Part shown: positions 35,471 through 43,852 of the stretch, one piece after another
Layout of the letters: every line of letters begins with the position of its first letter
How positions within the stretch are numbered: position 1 is the first letter of the stretch
Assembly: GCA_910579495.1 (NCBI GenBank)
Contig: CAJTVD010000030.1
Coordinates: 1 to 44,429, forward strand
From: an uncultured Lachnospiraceae bacterium
Lineage (GTDB): Bacteria > Bacillota > Clostridia > Lachnospirales > Lachnospiraceae
Reading direction: 5' to 3'
Length of the DNA: 44,429 nucleotides
Notes under the pieces: generated by a model
The model's input: only the letters and a program-made list of their open reading frames with translations
Told to the model about the DNA's origin: nothing
Databases searched by the model: none
Translations under genes and position numbers: made by a program

Positions 35471-37172
35471 AACAGCTGTCTCCTTTCCCGAAGAGGAACC
35501 GGATCTCCAGCTTTCCCTCCGGAAACACATCAATCCGTTCGATCAGGGAATCCACCAGATGTACATTCAGCTTTTTATGACCTCTTGCGCTTTGCAGAGA
35601 GCGTAAGAATTTGTTTTCTTCCTCCATCCGGATTTCACTCTTTCGGATTTTGCGCTTCAGTTCTTTTATCCGTTTTTCGCAGAAGCTGTCCTGTTCTGTC
35701 CTGTTATCTCGGAAAGCAGCGTATTCCAAATCCGTAATCCTGCCTTCCTTGTACTGCCGGTACATCTCCCCGGCCTTTGCGGCAAGTCTTTGATGTTCCT
35801 GCAGAAGCTGGTGAATCTCTTCCTCATAAATGGCAACAGCTTTTTCACACTCTTTCCGATTCAGCGATACCAGTTTTTTGGAAGTAACTTTCTGCCCTTT
35901 CAAAATACCTTTGATGTGCTCTGCCACATAACTTTCCACAGTCTCTTCCGTGATATGGTTCTTTTCGCATTTCCTCCCATCAATATAGTGGGCTCTCCGG
36001 CATTCATAGGAATAGCTTCTTTCGCCATTTGCTTGATTCTTATGGGAAACTGCGTGCATTTTGCCCCCGCATTTTCCGCAGTAAAGTACATTTCGGAATA
36101 TATTTTCATGATTTTCCGGCGGCCTGTTCCCCGTATCCTCTTTTTTCTTCCTGGTTAGTATTTGATTCACCTGGTCAAACAGTTCCTGGCTCACTACCGG
36201 CTCATGGCTGTTCTCCACTATAATCCAATGTTCCCTGTCCGTTTCACGGGTTCCTTTCCTGCCCTCCTTAAGAAGAGACTGATGCTTACGCTGTACCAGC
36301 TTTCCCATATATACCGAATTGGAAAGCAGGCCGCGAATAACCTCCGGATTCCACTGATGCAGAATTTCATTTTCCCCGCAAAATACATGCCCGCAGCGGT
36401 TATAATCACTGATCCTGTGGATTTTCCGCTCATACAGGACAGACGACAACTGACCCGGCGTCATTCCCTTTGCGATGCCGTCATACAGAAAACGCACCAC
36501 CGCCGCGCTTTCCTCGTGAACCACCAGCCTGCGAACCCCGTCCATTTTCCTTGTCTGATATCCATACGGCGGTGTACTTCCGATATAACCGCCGCTTTCG
36601 GCGGCAAGTTTTCTGGCAGCAGTCACCCGTTTGGATATATCTTTTGCGTACATATCGTTTACCAGGTTCTTTAGATTCATGGTCAGCTTCCGCTCCGCCG
36701 CATCCTCTGCCATAGAATCAAACCCATCTGCAACAGCAATAAACCGTACTCCCAGAAACGGCAGTATCTTCTCTATATAGTTGCCTGTTTCCACATAATC
36801 TCTGCCAAATCGGGATAAATCCTTTACAATAATGCAATCCACCACACGGTTTCTCACATCATCGATCAGCCTTTCAAAGCCTTCCCGCTGAAACGATGCG
36901 CCGGACGTCCCACGGTCTATGTAAATATCATGCACAGTAAGTTTTCTTCCGTTTTTAATGCGGTTATTCTCTTCGGCAATATACTGGCGGATAATTTCAA
37001 TCTGGTTCTCTATGGATTCCGCTTTTCTGTCATTGTGATCTACGGATAAACGGCTGTATATCCCCACACAGTAGTTTTCTATCCTGTCAGAATGCTCTGC
37101 CGTTTCCCGGCTCCATATATTTCCTGTGTTCATGGGCTGTACCGCTTCATATCTCCTTGCCGTCCTTGCCAT
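35457..37172 (-). CDS. Large serine recombinase (second of three)
   Basis: A 571-residue recombinase with the catalytic serine in IYSRLSVDHND (Ser43) after an unusual N-terminal extension of about 30 residues. VKDLSRFGRDYVETGNYIEKI, the recombinase domain (GSTPPYGYQTR) and a zinc ribbon (YCGKCGGKMHAV with C-rich partner YECRRAHYIDGRKC) follow, then a coiled-coil end. The ATG at 37172 has a perfect AGGAGGTGAT upstream and abuts the previous gene's stop. It probably works with its two neighbours, as subunits of one integration/excision apparatus or as enzymes with distinct sites. Confidence 0.93.
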   Translation of the reverse strand: MARTARRYEAVQPMNTGNIWSRETAEHSDRIENYCVGIYSRLSVDHNDRKAESIENQIEIIRQYIAEENNRIKNGRKLTVHDIYIDRGTSGASFQREGFERLIDDVRNRVVDCIIVKDLSRFGRDYVETGNYIEKILPFLGVRFIAVADGFDSMAEDAAERKLTMNLKNLVNDMYAKDISKRVTAARKLAAESGGYIGSTPPYGYQTRKMDGVRRLVVHEESAAVVRFLYDGIAKGMTPGQLSSVLYERKIHRISDYNRCGHVFCGENEILHQWNPEVIRGLLSNSVYMGKLVQRKHQSLLKEGRKGTRETDREHWIIVENSHEPVVSQELFDQVNQILTRKKKEDTGNRPPENHENIFRNVLYCGKCGGKMHAVSHKNQANGERSYSYECRRAHYIDGRKCEKNHITEETVESYVAEHIKGILKGQKVTSKKLVSLNRKECEKAVAIYEEEIHQLLQEHQRLAAKAGEMYRQYKEGRITDLEYAAFRDNRTEQDSFCEKRIKELKRKIRKSEIRMEEENKFLRSLQSARGHKKLNVHLVDSLIERIDVFPEGKLEIRFLFGKGDSCYGEE

Positions 37173-38828
37173 CTATATCACCTCCTGCGCTGCGGATTTC
37201 TCGTGACATAGCTTACGCATAAGATCCAATTTCTCCATCTCATTGGCAAAGCGAAATTCAATCTCCAGCCTTTTATCCTCAAAGACATAGATTCTCCGAA
37301 CAGTCGTCACCAAAAGTTCCCTGGTAAGTTCGTGAATCTCCAAAGTTTCCCGAATCCGATCAAGCTGGGTTTTTACCGTAACCCCATTCCGAAACATGTC
37401 TTTGATAATTTTCTTTTGTGCATTAATGGACGTTTCCAGCCCTTCGCATTTTCTTTCATACAGGCGGTACAGCTCATCAAATTCTTTCCTGTCAATCAAC
37501 CCTTCTTTCAAATCAACATGCAGACCATTCTTTAAATCGCAGTATTTTTTATACTCCACACTGAGAGCGCCAATCTGGGAATCATACTCCACCACCTGGT
37601 CGTAATTGATATGAAGTTCTTCCAGATATTCCAGAATACCGGAATAAGAGGCCATCAGTTCCAGCCAGGCCCTGATTTCCTTAAAAACAATCTGTTTCAG
37701 CTGTTCTTCCCGGATGCTGTGCCTGCTGCACCCCAAAGACCTGTTTTTCGTCTGGCAGATGTAAAAAACCTTTTCCCTGCCTTTATAGTGGTTCACTCTC
37801 CGAATCATGGGCGTCTGGCAATCCCCACAGGTCAAAATGCCGCTGAACAGGCTGGCATAATCCGAATCCTCTGATTTCCTTCCATCATATTTCAATATAT
37901 CCTGCACAGTCCGAAATTCCACTTCCGATATAATGGCCTCATGGGTATTTTTGACATAAATCCATTCTTCCCTGGGTTTATTGATCCGCTTTTTCAGCTT
38001 GTAGTTTACTTTTTCCTCTTTTCCCTGAACCATGGTTCCGATATAAACCTGATTCTCCAAAACCCGCTTTACGGATACAGCCGCCCATTTCCCAGGGCCG
38101 TCCCCGCCAAATCCTGTATAATACTTCATTCCCAGAGACTTTTTATATTCCATGGGAGAAAGCACACCGGACTGGTTCAGCTTATCTGCAATAGCAGCCA
38201 TACTCATACCCGCTATCTTCCATGCAAAAATTTTTCTGACCACATCCGCCGCATATTCATCTATCATCAAAGCGTTTTTATCATCCGGATCTTTCCGGTA
38301 GCCATATACGGCAAAAGCGCTGATACATTTTCCTTCCAGACGTTTTACCTGCTGCTGCGCCTTGACTTTTACGGAAATATCTCTACAATATGCATCATTT
38401 ACGAAATTTTTTACCGGCACGATCAGATTGCTCTCCGCCCGGTCTGCATACAGGCTGTCATAGCTGTCCGTCACCGCAATGAAACGCACAGAAAAAGCCG
38501 GAAAGGTTTTCTGAATCAACCGCCCGGCTTCTATATAATCTCGTCCAAATCTTGATAAATCTTTTACTAGCACACAATTTACTTTCCCGGCACGGATATC
38601 TTCCATCATCCTTTGAAATTCCGGCCTTTCAAAATTTGCCCCGGAATAACCGTCATCAATATAGATGTCAAATAACCGTAAATCCTCATGGCTCTGAACA
38701 TAAGCCCGAAGCAGGTCACGCTGGCTGCTGATACTGTTGCTTTCTGTCTTTTTACTGCCGTCAATGTCAGCATCGTCTTTGGAAAGACGCAGATACAGCG
38801 CAGTATCATAAATATTTTTCTTACTCAT
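37173..38828 (-). CDS. Large serine recombinase (first of three)
   Basis: A 551-residue recombinase with the catalytic serine in LYLRLSKDDAD (Ser16), DDGYSGANFERP and VKDLSRFGRDYIEAGRLIQK. The recombinase domain (FAVYGYRKDP) is followed by a zinc ribbon (LTCGDCQTPMIR with YICQTKNRSLGC) and a long coiled coil. Three in-frame starts lie close together: AGGAG is eight bases before the ATG at 38828 but too near to the ATG at 38834 and GTG at 38837, so 38828 is chosen. Its leader contains three copies of an AGTCAGGA sequence able to form alternative hairpins, one of which covers this ribosome site. Confidence 0.93.
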   Translation of the reverse strand: MSKKNIYDTALYLRLSKDDADIDGSKKTESNSISSQRDLLRAYVQSHEDLRLFDIYIDDGYSGANFERPEFQRMMEDIRAGKVNCVLVKDLSRFGRDYIEAGRLIQKTFPAFSVRFIAVTDSYDSLYADRAESNLIVPVKNFVNDAYCRDISVKVKAQQQVKRLEGKCISAFAVYGYRKDPDDKNALMIDEYAADVVRKIFAWKIAGMSMAAIADKLNQSGVLSPMEYKKSLGMKYYTGFGGDGPGKWAAVSVKRVLENQVYIGTMVQGKEEKVNYKLKKRINKPREEWIYVKNTHEAIISEVEFRTVQDILKYDGRKSEDSDYASLFSGILTCGDCQTPMIRRVNHYKGREKVFYICQTKNRSLGCSRHSIREEQLKQIVFKEIRAWLELMASYSGILEYLEELHINYDQVVEYDSQIGALSVEYKKYCDLKNGLHVDLKEGLIDRKEFDELYRLYERKCEGLETSINAQKKIIKDMFRNGVTVKTQLDRIRETLEIHELTRELLVTTVRRIYVFEDKRLEIEFRFANEMEKLDLMRKLCHEKSAAQEVI

Positions 38829-38835
38829 TTGCATC

Positions 38836-38922
38836 ACTCCTGACTTTTATTCGCTGACAAGAAGCCCTTTTAGGGGAATTATGCCGCTAAAGTCAGGATT
38901 CCGCTTTCAATCCTGACTTTAG
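38836..38922 (-). promoter_or_regulatory. Leader with mutually exclusive hairpins over the recombinase ribosome site
   Basis: In transcript order: copy 1 CTAAAGTCAGGATT (38922-38909), its exact complement AATCCTGACTTTAG (38900-38887), then copy 2 AAAGTCAGGAGT (38847-38836), which includes the AGGAG ribosome site. The complement can pair with copy 1 (14 bp) or with copy 2 (10 bp, TCCTGACTTT with AAAGTCAGGA), but not both. Pairing with copy 2 would hide the ribosome site. A DNA-binding operator is an alternative reading. The remainder of the 38829-39078 gap holds no gene. Confidence 0.6.
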
Positions 38923-39078
38923 ATTAACATAGCATTCCCGTTTTGTCGAGCCCTTTTCTTCTAAAACCTATGTCCGTTCAGCCCGCGCCATTCGCAAAAC
39001 CGCGCTTACGCGCTCTCCGCTGCTTGAGCAACTCCTTTTGCTCATAAACGGGCGCTTTCCACTGACTGAACTATTATA

Positions 39079-39300
39079 TCAATATTTCAGTTCGGCTATC
39101 TGCTTTAAATACTGTTTCAGAGCATCGGTTGCGGAATAGTCTTCCTGACCGAAATGCACCCGCACCACATATCCGTCATTTAAATGGGTCGTCAGATCAT
39201 CTTCCCCGGATATGATGCTTTCCAGTTTCTCTCTGACTGGTCTTTCTTTGGCAATGGAAATCTGTGCGATATCCCGCAGTTCGTTTCTTTTCACTTCCAT
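39079..39300 (-). CDS. Small conserved mobile-element protein, unknown function
   Basis: A 73-residue acidic protein (EVKRNELRDIAQISIAKERP, ending in DALKQYLKQIAELKY). It resembles the short proteins that accompany clostridial integrative elements (TnpW/DUF6870-like in general pattern: a helical start, a VREKLESII stretch, then YVVRVHFGQ strand and a closing helix), but I cannot assign a family firmly. The ATG at 39300 is preferred; a TTG at 39312 overlaps the stop of a 44-codon frame upstream. It lies between the recombinases and the DinG-type helicase, all on the minus strand. Confidence 0.6.
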   Translation of the reverse strand: MEVKRNELRDIAQISIAKERPVREKLESIISGEDDLTTHLNDGYVVRVHFGQEDYSATDALKQYLKQIAELKY

Positions 39301-39308
39301 AATGTTCT

Positions 39309-39443
39309 TCAAATCATCGATTCCCCCAGTCCTTCTCCCAATACTTTATGCAAATAACGATTTGTCCTATGACATGCATAGTGATTCCAGACCCCGGCAT
39401 CTGCTTTTATCCGTAAGGTCTGATACCTGCATAAACACATCAT
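39309..39443 (-). CDS. Possible 44-residue protein
   Basis: ATG at 39443 with GCGGAGGA six to seven bases upstream opens a 44-codon frame rich in basic and aromatic residues (CRYQTLRIKADAGVWNHYAC), ending at the TGA at 39309-39311 just before the next small gene. The ribosome site is convincing and it is placed neatly between two genes of the same strand, but no homology is recognised. Confidence 0.45.
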   Translation of the reverse strand: MMCLCRYQTLRIKADAGVWNHYACHRTNRYLHKVLGEGLGESMI

Positions 39444-39466
39444 AAAATCCTCCGCTTTAATCTGTC

Positions 39467-41728
39467 TTATTGCTCACTAAAATAACTCTCCGGCTTATTG
39501 CCCCTGATAAAGATTCCCACATCCTCTATCCGCTCCGTCACCGGCATATCCGGCAGGGCCGCCAGAATATCATTCTTATACTGCCCGCTGGCTCTACAGT
39601 CTAATACAGAAAACACACAGGTATCTGTCTCCCTGCGGATGCCCCGCCCAATCCACTGGCGCAGCTTCATCAGCATCCCCGGTACAATGACTTCCGCCAG
39701 ATACTCATGGAAATCCTCATGTAAGGATTTTTCATATTCCAATACCGGGTCTGGCACAGGAAAAGGCAGCTTCACCACCACAAGAGAAGAAAGGATATCT
39801 CCGGCAAGGTCGATTCCCTCCCCAGCGCTGTCACTGGCAAGCAGTACCCCATTCCTGCTCTTTCGGAACTCCCGGATAGCCTCCAGCCTCCTTTTTCCCA
39901 TGGAAAAGAGCGGAAAATCCTCCATTCTCTCTGAAAGTTCCTGATATATTATCTCCATCATCCGGTAGGATGTGAACAGCGCCAGCGTATGCCCGTGGCT
40001 CTGCCGGATGAGTTCCTCCATCCTGTCTGCCACCGCCTTCCGGTAAGCTGTTTTCCTGATATTAGGAAATGGCATGTCTTTCGGCAGATACAGTAAAGCA
40101 TGGTTCCAGTAGTCAAAGGGCGATGCCTTGCTCACAGTCAATATCTGTTTTCGGTTCAGCAGGTCAATCCCTGTCTGGTGCATGTAGCGGCTGAAATCTC
40201 CGTCCACGGACAGGGTAGCCGAAGTCAAAAGATACGGTTTCCCGCTGCTCCACAAGTCCTCATAGAGCAGGAAGTCAAGGTTCTTTGGCAGGGTGCAGAG
40301 CCTGCAGGCCGTCACCCCTGTATATTCCAGCCAGCAGATAAAGTCCTCATGGCCACAGAGTACCGCCAGTTTCTCCTGTTTCTGTCCCAGTCTGCCAGAA
40401 ATACGCTTATATGCCGTATTCCTGCAGTCGGCGGTATAGAAAAGCACTGACAGGCTCTTTACCACGGCTGACAGTGCTTTTAAGGATAACAGGACGGACG
40501 GTGTGAATATGACTTCCATGCTGTTGTTGTCATACCGTATTCCTGCAAATTTTTTCAGATTTTCAAACAGGGCTGTATTCAGTTCCAGCATTTCCTCACA
40601 CAGAGAAATCGCCCCTCTCTTCTCCGGTCTGCCTGCCACCGCCCTGATGATGCTGGCCGCCACACGCTCAAGCTCCACATTTTCAAAGCTGACCCCGTAC
40701 ATCTGTCTGGCGGCCTCCGACAGCTTATGGGCTTCGTCAAAGATTAAGATGCCATGCTCCGGGAGCAGACGGTTCCTGCCGCCTTTCCTGCTCAGGATAT
40801 CTGCCAGAACAAGGTTGTGGTTAGCAATCTGGAAATCCATTTTTTCCTGGTTGGATTTTCTAAGGAACGTGCGGTAACGGCACACACTGGAAAATACGCA
40901 GATGTTCCGGCAATCCTCCACACAGATACGTTCTTTTACATAATCCGTAAGGGGCTGGCCGTCCAGGTCAAGGGAAGAGGCTCCCACGAAAAGGGCTGTG
41001 AGAACCTCAATCAGCTTTCCATCCTCCGGCCGGTTATTGTGTCTAATCGAAGATAAATAGGTCTTTACCCTGCTGTCACAGGCATAATGGTTCTTTCCCT
41101 TACGCACTGCAAAGGTCAAAGGTTCCTCAATGATACGGTGTTCCAGAAGAATCCCGGAAATCTGGGGGATGTACTCTTCCGTCAATGCTTTCTGCAGGGC
41201 AATGGTGGATGTGGAGATAACTACCGGCTGCCCTTCTCTATGGAACAGGCGGTAGATGACCGCCGCTATGAGATAGGCATGGGTTTTCCCTGTCCCCACC
41301 CCGGCCTCACATAATGCCACTTTCTCTTTCTCCATGGCTTCCAGCATGGCAAGGGAAAGAGAAAGCTGGCCCTCTCTCAATACCAGTCCGTACTTTGGCA
41401 AAATATCATAGAAGATATGGGCAAGCAGTTCGCCCGCTCTCGAATTACCATCCTGCACAAATGTTGTCTCACCCTCTGACTGTGCCGCCATTTTCTCTAT
41501 GGCTCTCCGGTATCCCGCTTCATTCAGCGGAGTGGGCCTTGAAAACAGCCGCTTTGCTTTTAAAGTATGTAAATCCACCATGCGGTAGCTGTATGCCTTT
41601 CCTGTAAAATGCTCCAGCAGCACACAGCTTTTCGTAGTCAATACAATTCTTTCGTCAGGCCGGAAAATCCCCGCCTCGTGTATCCTGTTCCGTATGTCCG
41701 CCGTGCAGACAATCCATTCCTCACTCAA
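39467..41728 (-). CDS. DinG/XPD-type ATP-dependent helicase with iron-sulfur cysteines
   Basis: A 753-residue superfamily 2 helicase. Walker A is EAGVGTGKT (141-149) and the Walker B/DEAH box reads GILIFDEAHKLSE. Between them, Cys217, Cys269, Cys273, Cys277 and Cys283 (YACDSR, RICVEDCRNICVFSSVC) fit the 4Fe-4S site of DinG/XPD helicases. C-terminal motifs include LLASDSAGEGIDLAG and MKLRQWIGRGIRRETD (motifs V and VI). The N-terminal 90 residues are an extra domain. The start is TTG at 41728 with AAAGGAGG eight bases upstream. Genes of this type sit next to a sigma-like regulator in clostridial integrative elements; it may help element DNA processing during transfer or repair. Confidence 0.9.
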   Translation of the reverse strand: MSEEWIVCTADIRNRIHEAGIFRPDERIVLTTKSCVLLEHFTGKAYSYRMVDLHTLKAKRLFSRPTPLNEAGYRRAIEKMAAQSEGETTFVQDGNSRAGELLAHIFYDILPKYGLVLREGQLSLSLAMLEAMEKEKVALCEAGVGTGKTHAYLIAAVIYRLFHREGQPVVISTSTIALQKALTEEYIPQISGILLEHRIIEEPLTFAVRKGKNHYACDSRVKTYLSSIRHNNRPEDGKLIEVLTALFVGASSLDLDGQPLTDYVKERICVEDCRNICVFSSVCRYRTFLRKSNQEKMDFQIANHNLVLADILSRKGGRNRLLPEHGILIFDEAHKLSEAARQMYGVSFENVELERVAASIIRAVAGRPEKRGAISLCEEMLELNTALFENLKKFAGIRYDNNSMEVIFTPSVLLSLKALSAVVKSLSVLFYTADCRNTAYKRISGRLGQKQEKLAVLCGHEDFICWLEYTGVTACRLCTLPKNLDFLLYEDLWSSGKPYLLTSATLSVDGDFSRYMHQTGIDLLNRKQILTVSKASPFDYWNHALLYLPKDMPFPNIRKTAYRKAVADRMEELIRQSHGHTLALFTSYRMMEIIYQELSERMEDFPLFSMGKRRLEAIREFRKSRNGVLLASDSAGEGIDLAGDILSSLVVVKLPFPVPDPVLEYEKSLHEDFHEYLAEVIVPGMLMKLRQWIGRGIRRETDTCVFSVLDCRASGQYKNDILAALPDMPVTERIEDVGIFIRGNKPESYFSEQ

Positions 41729-42347
41729 TTTTTAAGCCTCCTTTGAATCCTAAAGGAGCGATACATGCATACGGCGGAAAACGGCAAAGGTTGATCATCC
41801 ATTGACAAAGGGGCCGGTTCCGCCGCATGGTATCTATCGCTCCAATAGAAGTGTGCAAAGAAATTCTAAGTCAGCAAAGTACGCTGCCTAAGAATTTCTA
41901 GGTTGCACACCAGAGAACGCAAGTGCAGCGTTCTCCAGTATGCTTATGTGTTGAAGGTGTGGCTGACGTTCCGCTGGTAAAAGAATGGATAAACCATCCC
42001 ACGGACACCATAAAAGCCGCCCCCTGTTCTTTCTCAAACAGGGGTGATGCGTTCTCCCGTTTTTCAGGGCTGACGTTTTTCGGCAGAAGTACCATGATAA
42101 GTGACAGGGGTCATCGCAATCCGCCCCACCACGGGGCGTCACTGCCACGGACTGGATCGCTCGGAGTATGCTTAAGAGAGAATCTGTCTTTGGCATATCG
42201 TCTTGGCGCGTCCTGGCTTGTCGCTTCCGGTTTCCCAGCCTGTCAACGTGTATCCGCCACACCCGATATGAAGTTTTCAATGTGCGGGTGAAAGGATGCT
42301 CAAAAAATTCCTTTCACCCAACGTGAAAAAACAGGGGGTGTGACGAG
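41729..42347. other. 619-base hairpin-rich non-coding region
   Basis: No convincing gene; a 130-codon minus-strand frame (41888-42280) lacks a ribosome site and is rich in Arg, Cys and Trp. Several perfect stems occur: GGAGCGATA 41755-41763 with TATCGCTCC 41835-41843, enclosing CGGCGGAA 41772-41779 with TTCCGCCG 41818-41825; GAGAACGC 41913-41920 with GCGTTCTC 41928-41935; CCCCTGTT 42021-42028 with AACAGGGG 42037-42044; CGCCCC 42122-42127 with GGGGCG 42133-42138. AGAAATTCT/AGAATTTCT around 41870-41900 also pair. It could be a structured RNA, a transfer origin or a regulatory leader; I cannot decide. Confidence 0.55.
42286..42319. terminator. 10-bp hairpin after the sigma-like gene
   Basis: GGGTGAAAGG (42286-42295) and CCTTTCACCC (42310-42319) are perfect inverted repeats with a 14-base loop, 29 bases beyond the stop of the sigma-like gene on the minus strand. 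It probably terminates that transcript. Confidence 0.55.
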
Positions 42348-42839
42348 TCATTCCTCGTAAATTTTTTTCAATTTTTTCTCTGCCCAAATAAGACTGTCCC
42401 AGACCGCCCGCTGATGTACTCCTTCCAGCTTTGCAATCTGTCTTGTAGAAAGCCCCTGGAAAAAGTGGAGATGGAAACGCCTTTTCTGCACGTCCGTCAG
42501 CTTCCCGCTCGCCAGCAGGCGGATGGCCGCTTCCAATGCTTTCTTCTCTTCGGCCTTCTGAATCAGTTCCGCATCAACAGAGGGCACCGAAGCGACAAGC
42601 GTATCTTCCATCCCGCTGATGCTCACATCCAGATGGCTTACCCGATACTCCTGCCTGTCCTGCTGGTAATAGATTTCATCTGACAGGGCTTTCAGCTTTG
42701 CAAAATCTTCCTCCGTCTTATCCGGGTTGTCACGCAGATAATCTTCCAGTGTTATCTCCACGATGCCGTCCGAAAATTTATAGACAATACCCTGGCTGTA
42801 TCGGTTCAGGGCATAATCGCTGTCCTTATAATTTCTCAT
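42348..42839 (-). CDS. Sigma-70 region 4-like regulator of an integrative element
   Basis: A 163-residue protein starting MRNYKDSDYALNRYSQGIVY and ending in a sigma-70 region 4 helix-turn-helix (LTDVQKRRFHLHFFQGLSTR, then QIAKLEGVHQRAVWDSLIWA). It resembles the sigma-like orf7-type proteins of Tn916/Tn1549-like elements. The ATG at 42839 is preceded by CCGGAGGAAAGGACA; the frame is open farther upstream to 43088, but that part spans a strong hairpin and is not coding. It probably controls element genes or is a relic of an element core. Confidence 0.85.
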   Translation of the reverse strand: MRNYKDSDYALNRYSQGIVYKFSDGIVEITLEDYLRDNPDKTEEDFAKLKALSDEIYYQQDRQEYRVSHLDVSISGMEDTLVASVPSVDAELIQKAEEKKALEAAIRLLASGKLTDVQKRRFHLHFFQGLSTRQIAKLEGVHQRAVWDSLIWAEKKLKKIYEE

Positions 42840-42919
42840 TGTCCTTTCCTCCGGTTTTGAATTTTCAGGTTCAAAACCGGAAGGCGGACTGCGGCACCGC
42901 ATTATCCGACAATTATCGA

Positions 42920-42956
42920 CAAAGGGCGGCCGCATAAATCCTGCGGCCGCCCTTTG
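42920..42956. terminator. 14-bp GC-rich perfect hairpin
   Basis: CAAAGGGCGGCCGC (42920-42933) pairs perfectly with GCGGCCGCCCTTTG (42943-42956) around a 9-base loop. It lies 80 bases upstream of the sigma-like gene and would stop transcription arriving from upstream, or act as an attenuator. Confidence 0.7.
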
Positions 42957-43014
42957 AAGTGATATGTAGGAAGTTATTCTGTTGTCAGGTTCAAAATGTA
43001 ATGGTATAAAAAGA

Positions 43015-43170
43015 AAACAGGCCGCAGCCCCTTGCATATAAAAGGCTGTGACCTGTTTATCGCTCTTTTCTGTCTTGTTACTGACCAAATGAATGGCAGG
43101 ATATCTGATTGTCGGAATTTTAATGGAATTATCCCCCTATTTTAGGGGATTTTCCCCTTATCCTGGGGAA
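43015..43170. terminator. Three further hairpins in the 42840-43313 gap
   Basis: A 15-bp stem with two mismatches (43015-43029 with 43044-43058), CCCC/GGGG at 43134-43137 and 43145-43148, and TTCCCC/GGGGAA at 43152-43157 and 43165-43170. They lie 140-300 bases after the response-regulator fragment on the minus strand and likely include its terminator. No gene is seen in the rest of the gap. Confidence 0.5.
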
Positions 43171-43313
43171 TTTATCTGTCAATCCAATTTAAAACCCGTA
43201 TACCCCACCTTTTTACAAGGTCAAGTATATAAAACAATTCTGATATGGCATGTAGGATATTCCGAGGAAATTCTGAGGTTTTGTCTGAAACAAAATATCA
43301 AACAAAACATTCT

Positions 43314-43852
43314 TTACTCTACAGGTTCCTCTTTCAAACGATACCCTGTACCATATACAGATTCAATCCTCTCCTTTCCGATCTTCCGACGCAGCTGACC
43401 TATCTGATAAAAAACTGCTTCTTTGTCTGAGTCTCCCAGATAAACCTCTTTCCAAACTGTTTCATAAATCTGCTCATAAGTCATGATCTGCCTGCGGTTT
43501 TTCATTAAAAACTCCAATATTCCGTACTCTTTTGGAGTCAATGCAATTTCTTTGCCATTCACAGACAAAAGCCTGCGTCCCGTATCCAACAGTAAACCGT
43601 TATGGCTTACAATCTCGTAATGGCTCTCTACAATATAGTTCAATTCCATATAACGTCTAAGAAGTGCCTGTATCCTTGCCATACACTCTTCTACATCATA
43701 TGGTTTTTGCAGAAAATCGTCTGCTCCACTTTTCAATACTTTTACACGTTCTGTAATGCCTTTGTCCTCTGATAACACAAGTATCGGCATTGGATTTATC
43801 TGGCGAAATGTGACAATCTTGTCTATTTCAATCCCATCTAAAAAAGGTATAT
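43314..43852 (-). pseudogene. OmpR-family response regulator, N-terminus removed by an IS
   Basis: The remaining part reads the end of a receiver domain (PFLDGIEIDKIVTFRQINP, then PILVLS and the lysine-containing FLQKPYDVEE) followed by a complete winged-helix DNA-binding domain (ALTPKEYGILEFLMKNRRQI, VFYQIGQLRRKIG, ESVYGTGYRLKEE). The first ~45-50 residues, including the phosphorylation-site aspartate, are absent: the frame is cut at about 43852, where an IS3-type end begins. An internal ATG at 43790 could give a truncated DNA-binding protein of 158 residues. No partner histidine kinase is in the window. Confidence 0.8.

Noticed and set aside
41888..42280. Minus-strand 130-codon frame between the sigma-like gene and the helicase
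   Set aside because: No ribosome site, Trp/Cys/Arg-rich composition, and it runs through several perfect hairpins; treated as non-coding.
42840..43088. N-terminal extension of the sigma-like gene to 43088
   Set aside because: It crosses a 14-bp GC-rich hairpin, while the ATG at 42839 has an excellent GGAGGAAAGG site and begins the conserved part of the protein.
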